A DNA stretch of 51,161 nt from Saprospiraceae bacterium (lineage in GTDB: Bacteria > Bacteroidota > Bacteroidia > Chitinophagales > Saprospiraceae): NCBI GenBank assembly GCA_016787415.1, contig JAEUUT010000198.1, forward strand, positions 1 through 51,161, read 5' to 3'. Under the pieces are notes generated by a model. That model did not search any database. It had not been told where the DNA came from and was given only the letters and a program-made list of their open reading frames with translations. A program made the translations under genes and the position numbers. Shown here piece after piece: positions 26,141-34,749 of the stretch. Within the stretch, counting starts at the first letter, position 1. The number at the start of each line of letters is the position of its first letter.

Positions 26141-27406
26141 TCACCGCACCAGCGTCACCGACCCCGCTTTTACATACGTTGTACCGTCGATGCGCTCCAT
26201 TTCCGCATAAAACATATAGGTAGCCACCGGCGCAATTTTTCCCCGGAAATAACCATCCCAGCCTTCGTCGGGCTGGTCGGGCAGAAAATTGGATTTGTCG
26301 AACATCAGTTCACCCCATCGGTCGGCCACAAACATGCGTACAATACGGGCCGTGCCGCGGTCGGCGCTCAGGAAAAAACGGTTGTTGGGCCAGGGTGCAT
26401 CCGGCGAGAAAATGGTAGGAGCGTAGGTTTTGTTGTCGGTGTTTACAAACACGCCGATGTCGTCGCTCAACACACAGCCGTACGGGTCGGTTGCGCTCAC
26501 CTGAAAAGAAATCGTTTGCAGCGGCTGAAAGCAAAAGAACGGGCAATGCGGGTCGTCGCAGGGTGGGGGAGGACTCCACTCGACATTCAGGGGCGTGAAA
26601 CCAAAATCAGGTTCTATGCAGACAATATCGCCCTTGGCGATGGTTTGGTCATCGCCCGCATGAAAAAAGATTTGTCGGAATGCGAGGCTGATCGTCACCA
26701 GCGAATCGCAGCCACTGGCGGCGGCGCCTTCCAGAATTTCAAAACCGGCACGGTTGTTTTCGTCGTATTGATGCCCGTTGATGATGAGTACCTCGCCCGG
26801 GCAAAGGGTATCGACGAGGTTGCTGAAGGGTGGCACCAGCACTTCCAGATCTACCTGAACAATGCTGTCGCAGCCACCCGATCCGGTGTGTGTAATAATT
26901 TCCTCTCCGCTCGGATGCAGGGCGTGGTAGGCGTTGTTGTTGATGTAAATGGTATCTCCTTCACAAATCGTGGCCTGATACGTGCTGTACACTGGCAAAA
27001 AAGTAAGCGACACATGAATCAGGCTGTCGCATCCATTGGCGGCTCCGCCATGTACCGTTTCTTCACCCAGATAAAACTGCGCATGGTAAGGGGTGCCGTT
27101 TACATAGAGCGTATCGCCGCTGCACAGGGTCTGTGAAAGCGTGGTTTCTGGGCGTTGCAAAAAAGTAAGTTGTACGGTAATCAGACTGTCTGAACCGTCG
27201 ACAGCAGCGCCTGGAAGAAAAATTTCACCGACCGGGTGGTCGGGACTGAACAATTCGCCGCCCACCAGGATAGCCTGATACGTGCAAAAGGTATCGCGCA
27301 GATTGTAAAAAGCAGTATCCAGCGAACACACTTCGGCTTGCAAGGAAGCAGGCGATGCCAGGTGCAACAGGAAAGCAATGCAGGTAATCGGTAGGAATGA
27401 GCGCAT
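26141..27406 (-). CDS. Secreted protein with four Cys-containing repeats and CHU_C (T9SS type B) C-terminus
   Basis: From ATG 27406 the protein has 421 residues and a signal peptide (MRSFLPITCIAFLLHLA...LQA). The middle holds about four units of 65-70 residues with a fixed frame: C-x-G-D-T-(L/I)-Y-(V/I)-N, then G-x-E, and ending N-G-C-D-S-L. This is a repeat common in large secreted Bacteroidota proteins. The C-terminal 90 residues (APTIFSPDAPWPNNRFF, MFVADRWGELMFD, GWDGYFRGKIAPVATYMFYAEM) are a gliding-motility-associated CHU_C domain, a type B sorting signal for the T9SS, which in other species needs a PorP/SprF-type partner for attachment. A PorP-like gene lies 4 kb away. The ATG at 27433 is rejected because the signal peptide starts later. 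Confidence 0.87.
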   Translation of the reverse strand: MRSFLPITCIAFLLHLASPASLQAEVCSLDTAFYNLRDTFCTYQAILVGGELFSPDHPVGEIFLPGAAVDGSDSLITVQLTFLQRPETTLSQTLCSGDTLYVNGTPYHAQFYLGEETVHGGAANGCDSLIHVSLTFLPVYSTYQATICEGDTIYINNNAYHALHPSGEEIITHTGSGGCDSIVQVDLEVLVPPFSNLVDTLCPGEVLIINGHQYDENNRAGFEILEGAAASGCDSLVTISLAFRQIFFHAGDDQTIAKGDIVCIEPDFGFTPLNVEWSPPPPCDDPHCPFFCFQPLQTISFQVSATDPYGCVLSDDIGVFVNTDNKTYAPTIFSPDAPWPNNRFFLSADRGTARIVRMFVADRWGELMFDKSNFLPDQPDEGWDGYFRGKIAPVATYMFYAEMERIDGTTYVKAGSVTLVR

Positions 27407-27436
27407 GCAGGGAGTCGGTAAATGAGGGTGCAAATA

Positions 27437-27472
27437 TAAAAGCCACAGAATCAGGAGTTTTGATTCTGTGGC
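27437..27472 (-). terminator. Terminator-like hairpin after the tail-fibre-like gene
   Basis: A perfect 12-bp stem (27442-27453 with 27461-27472, GCCACAGAATCA) has a 7-nt loop and, on the minus strand, is followed by TTTTATATTT. It separates the tail-fibre-like gene from the CHU_C gene. Confidence 0.65.
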
Positions 27473-27497
27473 CTTGTAACGGTTGGAAGCGCAAATT

Positions 27498-30400
27498 TTA
27501 ATTTTTCTGCTTCATCATTTGTTCTTCCAGTCGCAGCAAACGGGCTTCCATACTTTCCATTTTTTGTTTGAGCGCTTCGTTTTCATTTTTCAACTGCTCC
27601 ATTTCTGTCTGTTGTTCCTGAATGGCTTTGATAGCCAGCACGCCGAATCCAGCGTAGTTGAGCGACAGATAATCGCCGTTTTGCGCTACGAGTTCCGGAA
27701 ATTGTTTTTGCACATCTTGTGCGAGAAAACCGATGGTGCGAGGCGCCGATTCCAGTTCTACCTGATAGCGATAAGCCACCGGTTTGATGTTCATAATCTT
27801 GCTCAGCGTACTTCCTGGCAGCCCGATGATGTCTTTTTTCAGTCGTACGTCGGAAGGCACATACAAGCCTGCTGTCGAAAACGTGCCTGCCGGAGCGGCA
27901 TTGCCCAATGTGCTGTTGAAGAGTTGGAGGCTTCCGCTTGTGCCATTCACCTTGAAGGTCCAGTTTTTATTCGCATTGGCATTGTTTACCATAAAGCCAC
28001 CAAAAGCGCCATGATTGGCTTTCACTATACCGCCGCCATTACTGGTAAGGCTGTCGCCCATGGAAACATTGCCGTTTTGGTCGGCAGTAATCATGGAAAA
28101 AGTAGTACCACTTTCTTTGATAAATTGAATATCAAAATGAGCCGTTTCATCGGTTCTACCTGAAATATTCCAGGCGTTGTCGCCACCGGTATGTTTAAAT
28201 AGAATGTTGGCGCCTTTCTCTTCATTGTTTTCCAGCGTCAAATGTGCTGTAGCGGCATCGCCTGCCACAATGCGGGTTGGTCCGTTTACATCGAGTCGGG
28301 CAGTTGGGTTGGGGTTGTTGATACCCACAAACCCTGCGTCTGTAACCAGTGCTTTGCCATTGGTGGAAGTGAAATAGCCTGCCGGGCCAGTACCGGCTGT
28401 TTGGGCATAAATGCCGGCAGCGCTTCCTGCGGCATTACTTTGAACAAATCTGGCTGCTTCGATAGCGCCGCCTGCCAATACCTGGAGTTTGCCCGATGTG
28501 CTGGTATTGGTACCAATCAGAACGTTGTTGGTATTGGAATTGTAAATATGTACGCCACCTGTACCGGCAGGCTTCCACACACTGCTGGCTGTGAGCAGTG
28601 GCGCCAGATCGATTGGGCTGCTCATCTGCGAAATCTCAAGCGTAGAGCCGTTGAGCGACAAGGTTTGCAATTCATTGCTCGGGTTTTTGTCGGCATCTCC
28701 GGAGTTGGTAATGGTGAAATTGGGTGCTGAACCGGTAATACTAATGCCATTTCCGGCTGTATATGAGTTGCCGCCCGGCAATGTGACCGTACCACCTCCA
28801 TTGGACAAGGTCAGTTGCGAGCCATTGAGGGCCAGGGTTTGCAGTTCGTTGATATTGCTCAGGTCGCCGGAGTTGGTGATGGTCAGGTTGGGAGCAGTAC
28901 CACCGATATTGATACCGTTTCCTGCAGTATAGGTGTTTCCACCGCTGCTGGGCAGGGTTACCGTACCGCCGCCATTGGACAAGGTAAGTTGCGAGCCATT
29001 GAGGGCCAGGGTTTGCAGTTCGTTGGTGTTGCTCAAATCACCCGAATTGGTGATGGTCAGGTTGGGAGCCGTTCCAGTGATGTTGATACCATTTCCGGCA
29101 GCATAGGTATTGCCGCCGCCGCCGCCAGAAAGGTCTGCAGCGGGCTCCCAGGTAGAGCCGTTCCATTTCAACACCTGTCCGGCGGTAGCGCCCATGTCGT
29201 CGATTTTAGCGCCAGTAACCGACTGATTGGCTAAGTTGGCGGTTTCAACGGCGCTGTTAGCCAGTTCGGTAGTGGTGACCACATCTGCTTTGATTTGCAG
29301 ATTGCTAAACGGGCCTGTTACATCGCCATTGGCCTGTGTGCTGGTTGTGATGTCGTCTGTTGGATCCGTATCTCCTGTGTTGTTAATGGTAAACAGGGGT
29401 GATGCGCCGGTGATATTGATACCTGCGCCACTGGTATAGGTATCGGAGGAGCCGCCGCCACCGCCGGTCTGGTCGGTGCCGGGCGCCCAGGCAGAGCCGT
29501 TCCATTTTAAGACTTGCCCAGCAGAAGCGCCCATATTATCGATTTTGGCAGAAGTGACGGCAGAATTTACGAGGTTGGCGGTGCCTACGGCATTGTTGGC
29601 CAGTTCGATAGTGGTGATCACATCGGCCTTTACCTGGAGGTTGCTGAACGGGCCTGTTACGTCTCCATCGGCCACGGTCGAAGTGGTAATATCATCTGCC
29701 GGGTTGGTATCACCGGCGTTTAGAATGGTGTAAGTGCCATCCAGCGAAGTGACGTCGATACCGTCTCCGCCAATGATGTTCACCGTACCGCCGCCACCGC
29801 CAGTCTGGTCGGCAGCAGGCGCCCAGGCGGAGCCGTTCCATTTTAGTACCTGCCCGGAAGAAGCGCCCATATCTGAAAGTTTAACGGCCGTAACGGCGCC
29901 ATTTGAAATTTTGCCGGTAGTGACGGCGCTATTAGCCAGTTCGGTTGCTGTCACAATGCTCGATTTCAATTGCAGGTTGCTAAAAGGCCCGCTGACATCG
30001 CCGTCGGCCTGTGTGGAAGTAGTCAGGTCATCAGATGCATTGGTATCACCCGTATTTGTAATGGTAAAAGATGGCGAGGCGCCTGATACAGAGATGCCCG
30101 AACCTGCCGACATAGATACTGTACTGATACCAGTCTGGTCGGCAGCAGGCGCCCATGCAGAGCCGTTCCATTTCAGTATTTGCCCACTGCTGGCGCCCAT
30201 ATTGTCCAGTTTGGCAGCCGTCACGGCAGCATTCGATATTTTGCCGGAAGTTACAGCATTGGTGGCTAATTCGTTGGCTGTCACCACATTGGCTTTGAGT
30301 TGCAAGTTGCTGAATGGGCCACTTACATCGCCATCTGCCTGGGTAGAAGTGGTTACGTCATCGGAAGCGTTGGTGTCGCCTGTATTGGTGAGGGTGAAAT

Positions 30401-31247
30401 TGAAGCCATTCTGCTCCACATTGAGACCAGGGCTTCCTTCAATGCCAACGGTACCGGGTTGTACAATTGTTTTAAATATATTGGTGATACGCCCCTGCGC
30501 ATCCACGGTAATGACCGGAATTTCAGTAGCACTGCCATAAGGACCGGGTGTCACGCCGGTGTTACTCAGACCGATGGTGCCTGCATTGGTGATGGGGCCG
30601 CCTGTAAGACCAGAACCGGTGTTCACTTGCGTTACCGTGCCGCCATTGGTGCCACTGGAAGCAATATCCTCCGCGGGCGCCCATGTGCTGCCATTCCATT
30701 TCAATACCTGGCCCGCTTGTGCATTTTGCTGGGCAATGCCGATAGGGCTGCCTCCTGTGCCATTGCCACTGATGGTCGTGTTGGTCTGTACGGTTTGTGA
30801 ACCCCAGTTGTCGCCGCCGCCACCGCCGCCACCATTGGCAGCATTTTGAGCATACAATGCATATGGCACGCTCATAAGTTGAGTGGTACCAATTTCATCA
30901 AAAACATTGGGGGTGGTTTCTACTGATACAGTGAGGTATTTGGCCCCGCCGCCCCAGTTGATATTGCTGAAATCACCCAGCAGAGGAGTTCCTCCCTGCC
31001 CGATGATCAGGTTGACCAGACCGAATTCGTTGGTGGAAATAACCTGCTTTTCGGAATATGCAACCGGCCCGTTGGGCGCGCCACTGCGCACGGAAAAAAG
31101 TAAAGTGACCGTTTGGTTGCCCAGCGGGTTGCCGCTACCGTCTCTTATAATACTTTGATAGTTAAAACCTTGTGGTGTAAACTGTGCCGATGCAGCAAGC
31201 GCGAAGCCCATCAGCAAGAGGGTTAAAAAGAATAAACGCTGTTTCAT
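27498..31247 (-). CDS. Repeat-rich surface fibre with C-terminal S74 intramolecular chaperone domain
   Basis: From ATG 31247 the protein has 1249 residues with a signal peptide (to about AASA). A conserved N-terminal domain (FTPQGFNYQSIIRDGSGNPL ... MSVPYALYAQNAAN) is common in Bacteroidota tail-fibre-like proteins. The middle has five units of about 110-113 residues marked by LKWNGS(A/T)W and three of 58 residues marked by NGINI and NELQTLALNGSQLTLSNGGG. The C-terminal part has SDVRLKKDI, the signature of the peptidase S74 / endosialidase chaperone domain, which trimerises phage fibres and then cuts itself off just before that Ser (family knowledge). The extreme C-terminus is a heptad coiled coil (QTEMEQLKNENEALKQKM). 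It is probably a trimeric surface fibre; the function is not known. No T9SS tail is present. Confidence 0.85.
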   Translation of the reverse strand: MKQRLFFLTLLLMGFALAASAQFTPQGFNYQSIIRDGSGNPLGNQTVTLLFSVRSGAPNGPVAYSEKQVISTNEFGLVNLIIGQGGTPLLGDFSNINWGGGAKYLTVSVETTPNVFDEIGTTQLMSVPYALYAQNAANGGGGGGGDNWGSQTVQTNTTISGNGTGGSPIGIAQQNAQAGQVLKWNGSTWAPAEDIASSGTNGGTVTQVNTGSGLTGGPITNAGTIGLSNTGVTPGPYGSATEIPVITVDAQGRITNIFKTIVQPGTVGIEGSPGLNVEQNGFNFTLTNTGDTNASDDVTTSTQADGDVSGPFSNLQLKANVVTANELATNAVTSGKISNAAVTAAKLDNMGASSGQILKWNGSAWAPAADQTGISTVSMSAGSGISVSGASPSFTITNTGDTNASDDLTTSTQADGDVSGPFSNLQLKSSIVTATELANSAVTTGKISNGAVTAVKLSDMGASSGQVLKWNGSAWAPAADQTGGGGGTVNIIGGDGIDVTSLDGTYTILNAGDTNPADDITTSTVADGDVTGPFSNLQVKADVITTIELANNAVGTANLVNSAVTSAKIDNMGASAGQVLKWNGSAWAPGTDQTGGGGGSSDTYTSGAGINITGASPLFTINNTGDTDPTDDITTSTQANGDVTGPFSNLQIKADVVTTTELANSAVETANLANQSVTGAKIDDMGATAGQVLKWNGSTWEPAADLSGGGGGNTYAAGNGINITGTAPNLTITNSGDLSNTNELQTLALNGSQLTLSNGGGTVTLPSSGGNTYTAGNGINIGGTAPNLTITNSGDLSNINELQTLALNGSQLTLSNGGGTVTLPGGNSYTAGNGISITGSAPNFTITNSGDADKNPSNELQTLSLNGSTLEISQMSSPIDLAPLLTASSVWKPAGTGGVHIYNSNTNNVLIGTNTSTSGKLQVLAGGAIEAARFVQSNAAGSAAGIYAQTAGTGPAGYFTSTNGKALVTDAGFVGINNPNPTARLDVNGPTRIVAGDAATAHLTLENNEEKGANILFKHTGGDNAWNISGRTDETAHFDIQFIKESGTTFSMITADQNGNVSMGDSLTSNGGGIVKANHGAFGGFMVNNANANKNWTFKVNGTSGSLQLFNSTLGNAAPAGTFSTAGLYVPSDVRLKKDIIGLPGSTLSKIMNIKPVAYRYQVELESAPRTIGFLAQDVQKQFPELVAQNGDYLSLNYAGFGVLAIKAIQEQQTEMEQLKNENEALKQKMESMEARLLRLEEQMMKQKN
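28730..30720. repeat. Internal direct repeats of the fibre gene (about 330-339 nt and 174 nt periods)
   Basis: The marker GAGCCGTTCCA recurs near 29156, 29495, 29831 and 30161, with spacings of 339, 336 and 330 nt, and a diverged fifth copy lies near 30690. In the 28.7-29.1 kb part, GCGAGCCATTGAGGGCCAGG occurs at 28817 and 28991, a spacing of 174 nt. The copies are similar at DNA level, so copy number may change by recombination. Confidence 0.8.
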
Positions 31248-31349
31248 GGAAAACAAAGTTTTGGTACGTTCGTCAATAAACCGATAACCGGCCTGGTGGA
31301 ATTTCATGCGGGATTAAAAAAGGAAAAAGTTGTTTTCGCAGGAATGGCG

Positions 31350-31856
31350 TCAGAGGCGAATTAAGCGTACGGTGGCAGCAGATCTGGTATGGTTGTCTTG
31401 CAGCCGTATCAGATACACGCCTGCCTGCCAGTTGCTACAATCCAACGTAGAGCCGTCGGGTTGGTCAAGGGTGGTTTGCTGTATGACAGGCCGGCCCAGC
31501 AGGTCGAAAACCTGGGCGCTGAGTTGACCTTTCTGTTCGTTTGAATATCGTATATGGATCACACTGGAGGCAGGGTTGGGATATACTTCCAATTCCCAGG
31601 CATTGATATCCAGGTCATTGGTCAGTACCGGCAGACACAGGTCTGGCTGGTGAAATCCTTGAGTAATGATTTTTGATGTTGCTGTCAAGGTAAAAATAAA
31701 GGGCTCTCCAACGGTGTAGGCATACATTCGCCCACCCTGCACGGTAGCCTTGCCAGCCGATGCAATTACCTGATTACAAATTCCAATTTGGGCAGATAAA
31801 TATTGTGTTGTACATAAAAGCCCGAGTAAAAAAAACAGGTGTAGGAATCGGTTCAT
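31350..31856 (-). CDS. Small secreted protein with T9SS type A sorting domain
   Basis: From ATG 31856 the protein has 168 residues: a signal peptide (MNRFLHLFFLLGLLCTTQYLSAQ), a short middle (QVIASAGKATVQGGRMYAYTVGEPFIFTLT with ITQGFHQP), and a C-terminal type A sorting domain (LEVYPNPASSVIHIRYS ... GVYLIRLQDN ... TVRLIRL). The middle, GKATVQGGRMYAYTVGEP, is a short motif often found directly before the sorting domain in Bacteroidota. The protein may be little more than an anchor, perhaps a partner of the fibre protein encoded 102 nt downstream on the same strand. Function is otherwise unknown. Confidence 0.8.
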   Translation of the reverse strand: MNRFLHLFFLLGLLCTTQYLSAQIGICNQVIASAGKATVQGGRMYAYTVGEPFIFTLTATSKIITQGFHQPDLCLPVLTNDLDINAWELEVYPNPASSVIHIRYSNEQKGQLSAQVFDLLGRPVIQQTTLDQPDGSTLDCSNWQAGVYLIRLQDNHTRSAATVRLIRL

Positions 31857-32001
31857 GGTAAAACGGTTAAAATAAATACAAAGAAACAAATCTTTTGACA
31901 GCAATGACAGGAAAAACCTCCGGCTGTCGTGTCCTTGTCATTTGACAGGCATGGTGCAACAGCAAAAACCATTCCGGTATTTAGGTGTTTCACTCCGCGT
32001 C

Positions 32002-32196
32002 ATGGCAAAGATGAAATCAAATAAAACCGATTCCGGCAATCCAGCCCCAACCGTTCTTCAGGAAGGTATTGATTATTATATTGACAAAGGGCGCTGGGTA
32101 TTTACAGCACAGTATTTGCTGAAACGGGGAGAATGCTGTGGCAGCGGATGCCGCCATTGTCCGTATGGACATCGGAACGTGCCAGGCAAAATGTGA
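32002..32196 (+). CDS. DUF5522-like small Cys-rich protein
   Basis: From ATG 32002 the protein has 64 residues; an upstream in-frame start at 31942 is possible but adds a stretch unlike the family. The C-terminal half reads YYIDKGRWVFTAQYLLKRGECCGSGCRHCPYG, the pattern of DUF5522, whose four clustered Cys suggest metal binding. Function is unknown. The gene is divergent from the T9SS cargo gene and ends 2 nt before the stop of the convergent DUF2520 gene. Confidence 0.75.
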   Translation: MAKMKSNKTDSGNPAPTVLQEGIDYYIDKGRWVFTAQYLLKRGECCGSGCRHCPYGHRNVPGKM

Positions 32197-32198
32197 AT

Positions 32199-32984
32199 TC
32201 AAGTATCCGAAGCGCCGTGTTCTTTTTTTATGCTATCGGAAAGAAGTTGATACACCTGCTGCCAGTCCGCATGTTGACCTAGCAGTTGCAGGTGTCGCCG
32301 CATGGTGGCCTCATCACCCCGCACAGCCGGGCCGGTTTGTATATCGAAAGGCGATTGTTTTAGTGCTTTGGCGATTGTTTCCTGCATCAAAGGATGCAAT
32401 AGTTCGAACGAAAGGCCTTTTTCTCTCAATATTTTTTCCGCAATGGCAAAGCAGTGATTGGAAAAGTTGTTGGCAAAAACGGCTGCTACATGCAACTGCG
32501 CACGTTGCGAATCGTTAATGGAATAGGCTTGCTTCCCGATTTTCTCTGCTGCCATACGTAGAAACGCTAGGTCTTTTTCGTTTGAGGCGTCCACACAAAC
32601 AGGTATATCAGCCCAATCGGGTTTTCGTTCCCGGGAAAAAGTTTGAAGTGGGTAAAAGACGCCGTACCGATCAAAAAATGGCGCCAATACAGTCCCGGGC
32701 GTCGCGCCGGAGGTGTGGGTAGCCAGCGCGGCGGGCGCGTGTTCCGACAACGCCGCGGCTACAGTTCCGATCACATCATCCCGAATGGCAATTAAAATCC
32801 AGTCTGTATCGGGAAGAATATCCGCCCATTGGTCTGACCAGGAAGCATGGAGCGTTTTTGCCAGCGCGCGGGCATGCGCTGCCGTTCGGCTTAGTACCTG
32901 CGAAACGGCAAAACCTTTGATAGTCAGGCGTTTGCCCAACTGCCAGGCTACTTTGCCCGAACCGACGAGCGCAATTCTGCTCAT
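32199..32984 (-). CDS. Rossmann-fold DUF2520 protein
   Basis: The 261-residue protein opens with MSRIALVGSGKVAWQLGKRL, a dinucleotide-binding motif, followed by RDDVIGTVAAAL and THTSGATPGTVLAPF. The C-terminal helical part (HVAAVFANNFSNHCFAIAE, LLHPLMQETIAKAL) is DUF2520. The overall plan resembles 6-phosphogluconate or pyrroline-5-carboxylate reductase folds. Biochemical function is not established to my knowledge. It is the last gene of the minus-strand operon and starts 1 nt after the stop of the preceding zincin-like gene, which indicates co-transcription and likely translational coupling. Confidence 0.85.
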   Translation of the reverse strand: MSRIALVGSGKVAWQLGKRLTIKGFAVSQVLSRTAAHARALAKTLHASWSDQWADILPDTDWILIAIRDDVIGTVAAALSEHAPAALATHTSGATPGTVLAPFFDRYGVFYPLQTFSRERKPDWADIPVCVDASNEKDLAFLRMAAEKIGKQAYSINDSQRAQLHVAAVFANNFSNHCFAIAEKILREKGLSFELLHPLMQETIAKALKQSPFDIQTGPAVRGDEATMRRHLQLLGQHADWQQVYQLLSDSIKKEHGASDT

Positions 32985-32985
32985 T

Positions 32986-34044
32986 TCATTTTTCTTTCAA
33001 AAGTTGTTCTATATCGTCCAGCAATTTTTTCCCGGCAGGTGAAAACTTCGCTGTGAGGGCAGCCGATTTGGAGCGCCCCATGACGAATGCGAAATTATCG
33101 GCCAGCACTTCGTCGGGGTGAATGATATACCCTGTGTTATCCTTGATCTGGTTGAAAAAATCAGGCTGTTTGTCGATGCTCAGGGTGCTGGTCAGGCCAT
33201 CTTCCTTGGTCAGCACACGCCAGGTACCGTCGGTGTTTTTTTCTACCTGAAACAAATTAAATTCCAGGTAGCCAAAAAATTCGGTGTTGCCGGCTTTGTA
33301 ACCTGCCTGGTTGGCGTACAGCACGGGAATAGCGTCTATACTTGTTCCATCCGCTTGGCGGAGTGTAATTTTCTGTGCAAAATCCACACCATCGGGGTTG
33401 TGCAACAACCTGTCCGACAAAACAGGAGGAATGCGCAGATTGGCGTATCCAATTTCCTGAAAACCAATGATTTGGTAAAGTTGGTCGCTTTTTTTTGGAT
33501 TCAGGCGTGAATAAACATGAAACAACTCATGGAACATCGTGGTGGTAAACGGGTTGGTTTTCTTCGAGTCCAGTTCGTTGGCCGGGATGATGATACAATT
33601 TTCACGGGTATACCATACGCCATCACCGTAATGCCGTCCTTTGGTTTTGATAAGCAGTATAGTATCGGGGAAAATCCCTGGCGCTACTTTTTCACTCGTT
33701 TCAAAAACTTTTTTAATCACATCCGCAGTAAACCTGGATTCATCTGCACTGTAATTGGCCACGTCGCTTTTTAGAAAAGCCACGTATTCGGGCAACATTT
33801 TTTCACGTGTGTCAGTAGGTGTCAATTCGCGTTTCATCTGAATCGACATTTCCGTTAGCCTGATTTTCTGGAAATAGCCGTCTCGATGATCCGTAGTGAT
33901 GGCTTTTGCTGCATCCGTGCTGTCTAGCAGGTACACAATGTGTTTGCTGTCCAGTCGCACTTCCTTGACTGGGGGCTGCGCCTGGCATTCCAGCAAAAAC
34001 AAGACGGAAAGTATGCAGATGGAGAGGATAGATTTTTGTTTCAT
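32986..34044 (-). CDS. Putative zincin-type secreted protein (HELFH)
   Basis: The 352-residue protein has an N-terminal signal (MKQKSILSICILSVLFLLEC); Cys20 could be lipidated or the signal cut after QAQ. Near the middle it has FHELFHVYSR with His172-Glu173-x-x-His176, the zinc-binding and catalytic motif of zincins. A third ligand may be Glu/His in the following GFQEIGYANLR segment (guess). The family is not one I can name. Substrate is unknown. It lies 12 nt after the Sir2 gene and 1 nt before the DUF2520 gene, inside the same operon. Confidence 0.7.
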   Translation of the reverse strand: MKQKSILSICILSVLFLLECQAQPPVKEVRLDSKHIVYLLDSTDAAKAITTDHRDGYFQKIRLTEMSIQMKRELTPTDTREKMLPEYVAFLKSDVANYSADESRFTADVIKKVFETSEKVAPGIFPDTILLIKTKGRHYGDGVWYTRENCIIIPANELDSKKTNPFTTTMFHELFHVYSRLNPKKSDQLYQIIGFQEIGYANLRIPPVLSDRLLHNPDGVDFAQKITLRQADGTSIDAIPVLYANQAGYKAGNTEFFGYLEFNLFQVEKNTDGTWRVLTKEDGLTSTLSIDKQPDFFNQIKDNTGYIIHPDEVLADNFAFVMGRSKSAALTAKFSPAGKKLLDDIEQLLKEK

Positions 34045-34056
34045 GTTTGCAAAAAA

Positions 34057-34749
34057 TTAGTTGTTGCGCAGCAGCGCTGCCACGCCGGGAACACCTGTAG
34101 TAGCCGGTTCGGCCACCACCGTTAAATTGGGCATGGATGCCAGTTCGTAGTTAATCTGAGGCTTCGGGTCAATGTAATAAAAAGGTATGTCTCGCCGGGC
34201 ATACACCATCAAACTGGCGGCAGGATACACTTGGAGCGAGGTGCCTACAATTAGGAAAATATCGGCTTGTTGCGCCAGTTCTGCCGCAGCGCCCAGCATA
34301 GGTACGGATTCGCCAAACCACACGATATGGGGCCGAAGTTGGAAACCTCGCTCGCAGGTATCGCCCAGTTGTATATCCGTTTCACAGGCATATACAAGGT
34401 GTTCGAAACGCTCTGAACGTACCTTACGCAATTCACCATGCAGATGTAATACCCTTGTACTCCCGGCTCGTTCGTGCAGGTCATCTACGTTTTGAGTAAC
34501 AACATGTACCTCGAAATCCTTTTCCAGTTCTGCCAGTGCCAAGTGACCCGTATTAGGCTGTACATCAAACAGTTGTGTTCGCCGCTGGTTATAAAAACGC
34601 AATACCAGTTCGGGGTTGGCAGCCCAGGCTTCAGGTGTAGCCACCTCTTCAATGCGGTGTTGCTCCCACAATCCATCTGCATCGCGGAACGTTTTGATTC
34701 CGCTTTCGGCCGAAATGCCAGCGCCCGTCAACACCACCACTTTTCTCAT
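34057..34749 (-). CDS. cobB: Sir2-family NAD-dependent protein deacylase
   Basis: The 230-residue sirtuin shows GAGISAESGI (9-18) for NAD binding, TQNVDDLHERAG (85-96), catalytic His104 in HLHGEL, RPHIVWFGE and the closing IVGTSLQVYPAA. Tyr53 and Arg56 in FYNQRR are the pair that marks class III sirtuins, which remove succinyl and malonyl as well as acetyl groups from lysine (family knowledge). The four zinc Cys of many sirtuins are absent, as in other short bacterial members. The gene overlaps the permease gene by 4 nt (34746-34749), so translation is probably coupled. Confidence 0.92.
   Translation of the reverse strand: MRKVVVLTGAGISAESGIKTFRDADGLWEQHRIEEVATPEAWAANPELVLRFYNQRRTQLFDVQPNTGHLALAELEKDFEVHVVTQNVDDLHERAGSTRVLHLHGELRKVRSERFEHLVYACETDIQLGDTCERGFQLRPHIVWFGESVPMLGAAAELAQQADIFLIVGTSLQVYPAASLMVYARRDIPFYYIDPKPQINYELASMPNLTVVAEPATTGVPGVAALLRNN

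Noticed and set aside
29734..30540. 268-codon plus-strand frame inside the fibre gene
   Set aside because: It only mirrors the repeat structure of the minus-strand gene and has no start signal of its own.
32986..34044. HELFH protein as a named peptidase family
   Set aside because: Only the five-residue zinc motif is clear; the third ligand and overall family could not be recognised, so no family name is given.
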